Shown here in pieces: positions 1 through 5,451 of a stretch of DNA of 5,451 nt. Below the pieces are notes generated by a model. The model made no database searches, was not told the origin of the DNA, and saw only the letters and a list, made by a program, of their open reading frames with translations. A program made the translations under genes and the position numbers. This stretch comes from an uncultured Dorea sp. (GTDB lineage Bacteria > Bacillota_A > Clostridia > Lachnospirales > Lachnospiraceae). The number at the start of each line of letters is the position of its first letter. The stretch's first letter is position 1. Location of the stretch: contig CAOKJI010000164.1 in the NCBI GenBank assembly GCA_948468495.1, positions 1 through 5,451 of the forward strand. The letters run 5' to 3'.

Positions 1-2
1 GA

Positions 3-86
3 TTAAGCGCGCTGGGAATCTGTCTGAGCGGCTATATGGGATATTATCTGTTTGGAGAAATGAAGCCGGAATATCATGTTCTTTAG
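3..86 (+). CDS. 3' end of an unidentified, probably membrane-associated protein (partial)
   Basis: Only the last 27 codons and a TAG stop (84-86) are inside the window. The tail begins L-S-A-L-G-I-C-L-S-G-Y-M-G-Y-Y-L-F-G and ends E-M-K-P-E-Y-H-V-L. The first 18 residues are hydrophobic, Gly- and aromatic-rich and uncharged, which fits a last transmembrane helix followed by a short polar tail. I do not recognise the family. miaB often lies upstream of mutS in Clostridia, but this hydrophobic end does not look like the TRAM domain that closes MiaB. The stop is followed directly by a hairpin with a T-run, so the gene probably ends its own transcription unit. A second frame is also open here (2-190), but it runs through the promoter and terminator-like DNA and has no protein-like character, so this frame is preferred. 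Confidence 0.5.
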   Translation, partial: LSALGICLSGYMGYYLFGEMKPEYHVL

Positions 87-110
87 AAAAAATCTCAGAT
101 TTTTTTCTTT
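87..110 (+). terminator. AT-rich hairpin with T-run after the upstream gene
   Basis: Six A's (87-92) plus TC pair with GA plus six T's around a three-base TCA loop, giving an 8-bp stem at 87-105. The T-run is then extended by TCTTT to 110. The hairpin starts on the base after the upstream stop codon and lies before the mutS promoter, which fits an intrinsic terminator. The A-run makes it formally bidirectional. The stem has only one G-C pair, so it would be weak, and part of its appearance may be simple AT richness. Confidence 0.45.
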
Positions 111-119
111 ATGTAAGTT

Positions 120-135
120 GTATAAAGTGTTATAC
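120..135. promoter_or_regulatory. Dyad overlapping the -10 element (possible operator)
   Basis: GTATAA (120-125) and TTATAC (130-135) are perfect inverted repeats separated by AGTG, and the right arm is part of the -10 box. The placement would suit a dimeric repressor. However, TATA-type sequence is easily self-complementary, so the dyad may be a by-product of the promoter or may give a second, reverse -10. No regulator family can be named from it. Confidence 0.3.
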
Positions 136-136
136 T
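128..136 (+). promoter_or_regulatory. Extended -10 promoter for the mutS-mutL-miaA operon
   Basis: TG at 128-129, one base, then TATACT at 131-136 matches the extended -10 consensus TGnTATAAT with one mismatch. At 17-bp spacing the -35 position (108-113, TTTATG) is poor, as is common when an extended -10 is present. A start about seven bases downstream, near 143, would give a leader of about 35 bases, too short for a riboswitch or T-box. The assignment rests on sequence match only. Confidence 0.6.
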
Positions 137-165
137 AATCGTGTATGTCAAAAGATAGATAGAAT

Positions 166-170
166 AGGAG
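166..170 (+). promoter_or_regulatory. mutS ribosome binding site, with overlapping ATG/GTG starts
   Basis: AGGAG at 166-170 lies 7 bases before the GTG at 178 and 5 bases before an ATG at 176. The two starts overlap in the string ATGTG. The ATG frame stops after four codons (M-W-Q-N, TAA at 188-190). Only the GTG frame gives MutS, and its first residues (A-E-L-T-P-M-M-Q-K-Y-L) align with the usual MutS N-terminus, so GTG is the functional start despite the nearby ATG. Confidence 0.8.
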
Positions 171-177
171 AAGAAAT

Positions 178-2826
178 GTGGCAGAATTAACACCAATGAT
201 GCAGAAATATTTAGAAACAAAAGAAGAGTATCAGGACTGCATTTTATTTTACCGGCTGGGTGATTTTTATGAGATGTTTTTTGAGGATGCGATTACCGCC
301 TCGAAAGCGCTTGAGATTACTCTGACAAAGAAGAGCTGCGGACTCGAAGAGAAGGCTCCTATGTGCGGCGTTCCCTACCATGCGGTTGACACTTATCTGA
401 ACCGCCTGGTTTCTAAGGGCTACAAGGTGGCAATCTGTGAACAGGTAGAGAATCCGGCTACCGCAAAGGGTCTGGTGAAGCGTGAAGTGGTCCGTATTGT
501 GACGCCGGGAACGAATTTGAATACCCAGAACTTAGACGAGTCGAAGAATAATTACATTATGTGTATTGCCTATATCGCTGACCGCTACGGATTGTCTGTA
601 GCAGATGTTACCACCGGAGAATATCTGGTATCGGAGGTAGCTAGCAGCGATAAATTATTTGATGAGATTTACAAATTTATGCCTTCTGAAATTATCTGTA
701 ATGAAGCTTTTTATATGAGTGGAATTGATTTTGATAATCTGAAAGAAGGGCTTGGCATTGCCGTCTATGCGCTGGACGCCTGGTATTATGACGACGCCTT
801 ATGCGAGCGTACATTAAAGGAGCATTTTGAAGTAAATTCTCTGGATGCTTTGGGGTTAAAAGACTGTGAATGCGGGATTATCGGCGCAGGAGCGCTTCTG
901 CAGTATCTGAAGGAAACCCAGAAGATTTCTTTGAGTCACATGCGGAAACTTACCCGGTATGCAGTAGGGAAATACATGGTTCTTGACAGCTCTACCAGAC
1001 GGAATTTAGAGCTATGCGAGACGCTGAGGGAGAAGCAGAAGAGAGGTTCTCTTCTCTGGGTGCTGGATAAGACGAAGACTGCCATGGGTGCAAGGCTCCT
1101 CCGTAAGTATATCGAACAGCCGCTGATTGATAAAGGAATGATTGACAGCCGGCTGGAGGCGGTTGGAGAACTGAAAGACGCCGCAATAACGAGAGAAGAG
1201 CTAAGAGAATATCTGTCTCCGATTTATGATTTGGAGCGGCTGGTTGGACGGATTTCTTATCAGTCTGCCAATCCCAGGGATTTGATTGCGCTGAAAACTT
1301 CTATGGAAATGCTCCCTCCGATAAAATACCTGCTGCAGAGTATGAACAGCCCGCTTTTGCAGGATATTTGCAGCAAGCTGGATACCCTGGAGGATTTGTG
1401 CGGCCTGATTCATCAGGCAATCTGCGAAGAGCCGCCTCTTGCCATGAAAGAAGGCGGAATTATCCGGGAAGGCTACAGCGAAGAGGTAGACAGACTGAAA
1501 GCCGCCAAGACGGAAGGAAAGAACTGGCTGGCCGAGCTTGAGAGCGAGGAGCGGGAGAAAACCGGGATTAAGAAACTTCGGATTCGCTATAATAAGGTAT
1601 TTGGATATTATCTGGAGGTTACCAATTCCTTTAAGGATATGGTGCCGGATTATTATGTTCGGAAGCAGACCATGGCAAATGCAGAGCGGTATATTACCCC
1701 GAGGCTGAAGGAGCTGGAGGACACGATTCTGGGAGCGGAAGATAAGCTGTATGCTCTGGAATACGATTTGTATTGCGAGGTAAGGGACAGGATTGGAAGC
1801 CAGACCGGAAGAATCCAGCAGACGGCGCAGGCGATTGCGCAGATTGATGTATTTGCCTCTCTGGCGCTGGCGGCGGAACGAAATAACTATACCCGGCCGA
1901 AGATGAATGAAAAAGGTCTAATCGATATCCGGGAGGGTCGTCATCCGGTGGTGGAGAAGATGATTCCTAACGATATGTTTATCGCGAACGATACATATTT
2001 GGATGATAAAAAGAACCGTATCTCGATTATTACCGGGCCGAATATGGCCGGGAAATCCACCTATATGCGGCAGACGGCGCTGATTGTTCTAATGGCGCAA
2101 ATTGGCTCCTTTGTGCCCGCATCTCAGGCGGATATCGGAATCGTGGACCGGATTTTCACCCGGGTAGGAGCTTCGGATGATTTGGCTTCCGGACAGAGTA
2201 CCTTTATGGTTGAGATGAATGAAGTGGCGAATATTCTAAGAAACGCTACCCGGAAAAGTCTCTTAATTCTGGATGAAATCGGCCGGGGAACCAGCACTTT
2301 TGACGGACTGTCCATCGCTTGGGCGGTGGTGGAACATATCAGTAATACTAAGCTTCTTGGGGCCAAAACTTTATTCGCAACGCACTATCATGAGCTGACC
2401 GAGTTAGAAGGTAAGATTGACAATGTAAATAATTACTGTATCGCAGTAAAGGAAAAAGGCGACGATATCGTATTCTTAAGAAAGATTGTAAAAGGCGGCG
2501 CTGATAAGAGCTACGGCATTCAGGTGGCAAGACTTGCGGGGGTGCCGGATACGGTGATTACGCGGGCGAAAGAGATTGTAGAAGAGCTTCTTCATGCGGA
2601 TATTACCTCCCGGATTAAGGATATTGCCGTCAGGGGCAGTCATGAGCCGAAGATAAAGACGAAGAAGTTAGACGAAGTGGATTTGGCGCAGATTTCACTC
2701 TTTGATACGGTGAAGGACGACGACATTATCAAAGAATTAAAGGAATTGGATATCAGTCATCTGACGCCGGTCGACGCGCTGAATACACTCTATCAGTTTC
2801 AAAATAAGCTGAAAAACAGGTGGTAA
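178..2826 (+). CDS. mutS: DNA mismatch repair protein MutS
   Basis: MutS recognises base mismatches and small insertion/deletion loops, then uses ATP to become a sliding clamp that recruits MutL. At 882 residues it is slightly longer than the Bacillus and E. coli proteins (about 855). The N-terminal mismatch-reading motif is F30-Y-E32 in G-D-F-Y-E-M-F. Connector, lever and clamp domains follow, with the clamp around residues 430-525. The ATPase has Walker A G-P-N-M-A-G-K-S-T (620-628), the signature segment D-D-L-A-S-G-Q-S-T-F (667-676), Walker B D699-E700 and the T-H-Y-H-E-L segment (735-740). Near the end Q838-I-S-L-F842 fits a beta-clamp-binding peptide, and the helical L-T-P-V-D-A-L segment (862-868) is typical of the C-terminal oligomerisation region. 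No key residue is missing. The start is GTG. It is first in the apparent operon, 6 bases ahead of mutL. Confidence 0.98.
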   Translation: MAELTPMMQKYLETKEEYQDCILFYRLGDFYEMFFEDAITASKALEITLTKKSCGLEEKAPMCGVPYHAVDTYLNRLVSKGYKVAICEQVENPATAKGLVKREVVRIVTPGTNLNTQNLDESKNNYIMCIAYIADRYGLSVADVTTGEYLVSEVASSDKLFDEIYKFMPSEIICNEAFYMSGIDFDNLKEGLGIAVYALDAWYYDDALCERTLKEHFEVNSLDALGLKDCECGIIGAGALLQYLKETQKISLSHMRKLTRYAVGKYMVLDSSTRRNLELCETLREKQKRGSLLWVLDKTKTAMGARLLRKYIEQPLIDKGMIDSRLEAVGELKDAAITREELREYLSPIYDLERLVGRISYQSANPRDLIALKTSMEMLPPIKYLLQSMNSPLLQDICSKLDTLEDLCGLIHQAICEEPPLAMKEGGIIREGYSEEVDRLKAAKTEGKNWLAELESEEREKTGIKKLRIRYNKVFGYYLEVTNSFKDMVPDYYVRKQTMANAERYITPRLKELEDTILGAEDKLYALEYDLYCEVRDRIGSQTGRIQQTAQAIAQIDVFASLALAAERNNYTRPKMNEKGLIDIREGRHPVVEKMIPNDMFIANDTYLDDKKNRISIITGPNMAGKSTYMRQTALIVLMAQIGSFVPASQADIGIVDRIFTRVGASDDLASGQSTFMVEMNEVANILRNATRKSLLILDEIGRGTSTFDGLSIAWAVVEHISNTKLLGAKTLFATHYHELTELEGKIDNVNNYCIAVKEKGDDIVFLRKIVKGGADKSYGIQVARLAGVPDTVITRAKEIVEELLHADITSRIKDIAVRGSHEPKIKTKKLDEVDLAQISLFDTVKDDDIIKELKELDISHLTPVDALNTLYQFQNKLKNRW
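2818..2823 (+). promoter_or_regulatory. mutL ribosome binding site inside the last mutS codons
   Basis: AGGTGG (2818-2823) differs from AGGAGG by one base and ends 9 bases before the mutL ATG at 2833. It is also the last two sense codons of mutS (Arg-Trp), so ribosomes finishing mutS pass over the mutL start signal. This favours translational coupling and matched amounts of the two proteins. Confidence 0.65.
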
Positions 2827-2832
2827 ATACGA

Positions 2833-5016
2833 ATGGGAAAAATACAGGTACTCGACCAGATTACAATTGATAAAATTGCTGCGGGAGAAGTGATTGAACG
2901 GCCCGCGTCCATTGTAAAAGAGCTGGCGGAGAATGCAATCGACGCCGGCGCGACAGCGGTGACAATCGAGATAAAAGAGGGCGGGATTTCATTTATCCGT
3001 ATTACGGACAATGGCTGCGGGATTGAAAAAGACGACGTCGGAAATGCTTTCCTCCGTCATTCTACCAGCAAAATCCGTACGGCGGACGATTTGACAGGGA
3101 TTCAGTCCTTAGGATTCCGCGGCGAAGCATTATCCAGTATTGCCGCGGTGTCCCAGGTGGAGCTGATTACAAAGACGGCAGAGGCGCCTTACGGCGTTAC
3201 TTACCGGATAGAAGGCGGACGAGAAGTATCTTTGGACGAAACCGGGGCGCCGAAGGGAACTACGTTCCTGATTCGTCAGTTATTTTATAATACGCCGGCA
3301 AGGAGAAAATTCTTAAAGACCGCTGCAACCGAGGCAAGCCACGCGGCGGATTTAGTGACCAGAATCGCCCTTTCCCACCCTGAGATATCCTTCCGGTTTA
3401 CGGTAAACGGCCAGTCGAAAATACATACTTCCGGAAATGGGAATCTTCGGGATATTATCTATCATATCTATGGACGGGATATTGCATCCCATCTTCTACC
3501 AGTAGAATTATCCGGTGAAAGTCTATCTGTAAAAGGTTATATCGGAGAACCGATTGTGTCCAGAGGAAACCGGAATTTTGAGAATTATTTTATCAATGGA
3601 AGATACGTTAAGAGCAATATCATCTCGAAGGCAATCGAGGATGCATATAAGGATTTTACCATGCAGCACAAATATCCTTTTACCGTTCTGCATCTGAGCG
3701 TAGAGGGAGACCTTCTGGATGTAAATGTTCATCCGACTAAGATGGAAGTGCGCTTTGGAAACCAGCAGGAGGTCTATCATTTTATTGTTCAGGCTTTACA
3801 GAAAAGTCTGCGCCAGGAAGAACTGATTCCGAAGATAGAAGTTCCGGAGCCTCCGAAAATGACAGAAATAACCGCAGACAAAAGCGAAAACAGGCAAAAT
3901 ATGGCAAATAAACAGAGCGTGCTCTGGAATGACAAAAACCGACGGCAGAATCCGCTCTGCAATAAACAGAGTGCACTCTGTATCGAAAATGAATCACAAA
4001 AAGAGCCGGATTTTCCAGAAAATCCCGAAAAATCGCTGTTTTCCGACAAAAAACCGAGCGCAGTCGGTAAAAAAGATTTGGATTATTATATGGAAAAGAT
4101 GCGGGAGCGGGTTACGGCTTATCATACCAAACGGCTTTCGGAGGCCCGGCGCCAGCAGCAGGATGAAAAACTATCGCAACATCCTTCCCGAGCAGAGGAA
4201 GCGGCGCAGACTGTCCTGAAGACCGGAAAAGCAACGCAAACCATCGTACAAACTGGAGAAGCGGCGCAAACTGTCCTGCAAGCCGGAGAAACGACACAGA
4301 CGGCCGGGCAGACCGGGCAAATCCAACCTCCGTCTGACAAAACGGCTCAAGCCGGTAAAATAAAGGAAGACTCCGTTCCCTATCAGGCAAAACAGCTTGA
4401 TTTCTTCGAGGAACGTCTGTTAGATAAGAAGTCGGTAAAAGAGCACAAGATTATCGGTCAGTTATTCGACACCTACTGGCTGGTGGAATTTCGGGAAAAT
4501 CTGTATATTATTGACCAGCACGCCGCTCATGAACGGATTCTGTACGAAAAGACTCTAAAAGGAATGAAAACCAGAGAGTACACGTCCCAGAATATCAGTC
4601 CGCCGGTGATTCTGGAATTATCCATGAAGGAAGAGGAACTTCTGCGCACCCATATGGATTCCTTTCAGAGAATTGGATTTGAGATGGAGAGCTTCGGGCC
4701 GGGAGCCTACGCCGTATGCGCGGTTCCGGATAATCTGTTTGGCGTTGCAAGGAAAGAACTTCTTATGGAGATGATTGACAGTTTGTCTGATGAGATTTAT
4801 ACTGGACTGACACCGGACGTTATTGATGAAAAGATTGCTTCCATGTCCTGCAAGGCGGCGGTAAAGGGAAATATGCGGCTTAGCGCGGCGGAGGCGGACG
4901 CTCTGATTGAAGAGCTTCTCGGCCTTGAGAATCCCTATCACTGTCCCCATGGCAGACCGACGATTATCTCAATGACAAAACGGGAACTGGAAAAGAAGTT
5001 TAAGCGAATTGTGTAA
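2833..5016 (+). CDS. mutL: DNA mismatch repair protein MutL, endonuclease type with long repetitive linker
   Basis: MutL couples MutS-detected mismatches to strand removal. The N-terminal GHKL ATPase shows E30 and N34 (K-E-L-A-E-N), D59-N-G-C-G63, G94-F-R-G-E-A-L100, G142-T143, F-Y-N-T-P-A-R-R-K-F (151-160) and K303 in N-V-H-P-T-K-M-E-V-R-F. The C-terminal domain (about 537-727) has the endonuclease motif D561-Q-H-A-A-H-E567-R-I-L-Y-E572, with C673, C704 and H706 (C-P-H-G-R-P) completing the metal site known from Bacillus MutL. It should therefore nick DNA itself, without MutH. Q586-N-I-S-P-P591 sits where the Bacillus clamp-binding motif lies, and Q521-L-D-F-F525 is a second candidate. At 727 residues it is about 100 longer than Bacillus MutL (627). 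The excess is in the linker (about 331-536), which holds two in-frame repeat families. The ATG start follows mutS by 6 bases. Confidence 0.97.
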   Translation: MGKIQVLDQITIDKIAAGEVIERPASIVKELAENAIDAGATAVTIEIKEGGISFIRITDNGCGIEKDDVGNAFLRHSTSKIRTADDLTGIQSLGFRGEALSSIAAVSQVELITKTAEAPYGVTYRIEGGREVSLDETGAPKGTTFLIRQLFYNTPARRKFLKTAATEASHAADLVTRIALSHPEISFRFTVNGQSKIHTSGNGNLRDIIYHIYGRDIASHLLPVELSGESLSVKGYIGEPIVSRGNRNFENYFINGRYVKSNIISKAIEDAYKDFTMQHKYPFTVLHLSVEGDLLDVNVHPTKMEVRFGNQQEVYHFIVQALQKSLRQEELIPKIEVPEPPKMTEITADKSENRQNMANKQSVLWNDKNRRQNPLCNKQSALCIENESQKEPDFPENPEKSLFSDKKPSAVGKKDLDYYMEKMRERVTAYHTKRLSEARRQQQDEKLSQHPSRAEEAAQTVLKTGKATQTIVQTGEAAQTVLQAGETTQTAGQTGQIQPPSDKTAQAGKIKEDSVPYQAKQLDFFEERLLDKKSVKEHKIIGQLFDTYWLVEFRENLYIIDQHAAHERILYEKTLKGMKTREYTSQNISPPVILELSMKEEELLRTHMDSFQRIGFEMESFGPGAYAVCAVPDNLFGVARKELLMEMIDSLSDEIYTGLTPDVIDEKIASMSCKAAVKGNMRLSAAEADALIEELLGLENPYHCPHGRPTIISMTKRELEKKFKRIV
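3910..3981. repeat. Three in-frame palindromic modules in the MutL linker
   Basis: Three dyads of the same design lie close together: CAGAGCGTGCTCTG (3913-3926), CAGAATCCGCTCTG (3946-3959, imperfect) and CAGAGTGCACTCTG (3967-3980). The third extends to a perfect 16-bp palindrome at 3966-3981. Copies one and three share the preceding AATAA, are 54 bases apart and are identical over AATAAACAGAG. All are read in the same frame and encode K-Q-S-V-L-W (360-365), R-Q-N-P-L-C (371-376) and K-Q-S-A-L-C (378-383). The linker is not conserved, so this looks like a small palindromic repeat that tolerates being translated. No outside copy is visible in this window. Confidence 0.75.
4051..4070. repeat. 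Fourth, diverged palindromic module flanked by A6 tracts
   Basis: This 20-base stretch matches the module at 3964-3983 at 15 of 20 positions and is read in the same codon register, as K-P-S-A-V-G (407-412) against K-Q-S-A-L-C. Its arms ACCGA (4053-4057) and TCGGT (4064-4068) pair, and the C4055-G4066 pair replaces A3968-T3979 in the other copy, a two-sided change. The two innermost pairs are lost here. Runs of six A's flank it (4048-4053 and 4069-4074). Common origin with the other three modules is likely but not certain. Confidence 0.5.
4201..4320 (+). repeat. Four tandem 30-base units coding 10-residue repeats in MutL
   Basis: Units run 4201-4230, 4231-4260, 4261-4290 and 4291-4320, with no insertions or deletions between them. 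They encode A-A-Q-T-V-L-K-T-G-K, A-T-Q-T-I-V-Q-T-G-E, A-A-Q-T-V-L-Q-A-G-E and T-T-Q-T-A-G-Q-T-G-Q (residues 457-496). Gln3, Thr4 and Gly9 are kept in all four. By eye, unit 3 matches unit 1 at 25 of 30 bases, unit 2 at 22 and unit 4 at 18. Because 30 is a multiple of three, gain or loss of a unit would lengthen or shorten the flexible linker without breaking the frame. Confidence 0.92.
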
Positions 5017-5023
5017 CGGTGTA

Positions 5024-5029
5024 AAGGAG
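5024..5029 (+). promoter_or_regulatory. miaA ribosome binding site
   Basis: AAGGAG at 5024-5029 is a strong Shine-Dalgarno sequence 8 bases before the ATG at 5038. It lies in the 21-base gap after the mutL stop, which holds no terminator or separate promoter, so miaA is probably transcribed with mutSL but translated from its own strong site. Confidence 0.85.
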
Positions 5030-5037
5030 AGTCTCAC

Positions 5038-5451
5038 ATGAAGCAGCCATTAATTGTACTGACCGGCCCTACGGCTGTCGGAAAAACGAAAGCTTCGATT
5101 CGTCTTGCGAAGGAAATCGGCGGAGAGATTATTTCGGCGGATTCCATGCAGGTTTATAAGCATATGGATATTGGCTCAGCCAAGATTTCTCCGGAAGAGA
5201 TGGAAGGGGTTCCTCATTATCTGATTGACGTGCTGGAACCGGAAGAAGAGTTTCATGTGGTTCGCTTTCAGCAGATGGCAAAAGAAGCCATGAAGCAGAT
5301 TTATGCCGGCGGTCACATTCCCATACTGGTTGGAGGTACTGGTTTCTATATTCAGGCGGTGCTTTATGATATTGACTTTACCGAAAATAAGGGAGAACCG
5401 GAATACCGGAAGGAACTTGAGGAATATGCAAGAACTTATGGTCCGCAGCTG
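5038..5451 (+). CDS. miaA: tRNA dimethylallyltransferase MiaA (N-terminal part, cut by window end)
   Basis: MiaA transfers a dimethylallyl group from DMAPP to N6 of A37, next to the anticodon, in tRNAs that read codons beginning with U. The first 138 residues are present, of about 310 usual for the family, and the window ends on a complete codon. Visible motifs are the P-loop G10-P-T-A-V-G-K-T17, the segment D35-S-M-Q-V-Y-K with the family's catalytic Asp, M-D-I-G-S-A-K (43-49, more often G-T-A-K), P-H-Y-L-I-D-V (59-65) and V-G-G-T-G-F-Y-I-Q-A (98-107). The frame is intact as far as seen. Placement directly after mutSL is common in Clostridia and supports the identification. Confidence 0.96.
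   Translation, partial: MKQPLIVLTGPTAVGKTKASIRLAKEIGGEIISADSMQVYKHMDIGSAKISPEEMEGVPHYLIDVLEPEEEFHVVRFQQMAKEAMKQIYAGGHIPILVGGTGFYIQAVLYDIDFTENKGEPEYRKELEEYARTYGPQL

Noticed and set aside
137..177. Riboswitch, T-box or attenuator in the mutS leader
   Set aside because: The predicted leader is only about 35 bases and shows no stem with a terminator after the promoter.
2..190. Frame 2 is open from the window edge through the intergenic region, ending in M-W-Q-N just inside mutS
   Set aside because: It crosses the terminator-like hairpin and the promoter and is made of AT-rich, non-protein-like sequence. The alternative frame ending at 86 fits the layout better.
992..2530. Several - strand open frames of 60-80 codons opposite mutS
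   Set aside because: All are antisense to conserved MutS coding sequence, including the ATPase motifs, and lack ribosome binding sites.
3929..4219. Open frame of about 96 codons on the + strand, in another frame of mutL
   Set aside because: It lies wholly inside the mutL linker, has no plausible ribosome binding site and is explained by the low-complexity, stop-poor repeats. MutL is continuous and conserved on both sides, so this is not a frameshifted piece.
4201..4320. CRISPR-like array
   Set aside because: The 30-base units are directly adjacent with no spacers, are diverged, and are translated in frame within MutL.
4112..4390. Overlapping - strand open frames opposite the mutL linker
   Set aside because: Their Cys/Ser/Pro-rich translations are the complement of the Gln/Thr/Ala repeats. 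They have no start signals and resemble no family I know.
1..5451. A wholly new biological system in the window
   Set aside because: All complete genes are well-known mismatch repair or tRNA modification genes with intact motifs. The unusual signals are confined to the mutL linker repeats, the mutS start and the promoter dyad.

Overview
The window reads as chromosomal housekeeping DNA from a low-to-mid GC Clostridia member, most likely Lachnospiraceae. This is inferred from the protein sequences (MutS, endonuclease-type MutL and MiaA all of Firmicutes type), strong AGGAG-type ribosome binding sites, and the tight mutS-mutL-miaA order. No mobile element, phage gene, CRISPR array or RNA gene was seen. 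I could not assign a species.

Layout: positions 1-86 hold the last 27 codons of an unidentified, hydrophobic, probably membrane-anchored protein. Positions 87-177 are a compact AT-rich intergenic region with a short terminator-like hairpin, an extended -10 promoter embedded in a dyad, and a ribosome binding site. Then come mutS (178-2826, GTG start), mutL (2833-5016) and the first 138 codons of miaA (5038 to the window end). All three are on the + strand, with gaps of 6 and 21 bases and no terminator between them, so they look like one operon.

MutS binds mismatches and small loops and, with ATP, becomes a sliding clamp that recruits MutL. This MutL carries the DQHA-type endonuclease site and zinc-binding residues, so it should nick the new strand itself, as in methyl-independent systems such as Bacillus. 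Both proteins show candidate beta-clamp-binding peptides. MiaA starts the isopentenylation of tRNA A37 and is probably co-transcribed.

The unusual part is not a new system but the inter-domain linker of MutL (about 3823-4440). It is roughly 100 residues longer than in Bacillus MutL. It holds two unrelated in-frame repeat families: four copies of an 18-base palindromic module encoding K-Q-S-A-L-C-like peptides, all in the same reading register, and four tandem 30-base units encoding 10-residue Gln/Thr-rich repeats. The mutS start is also notable: the GTG initiator overlaps an out-of-frame ATG that would give only a four-residue peptide.
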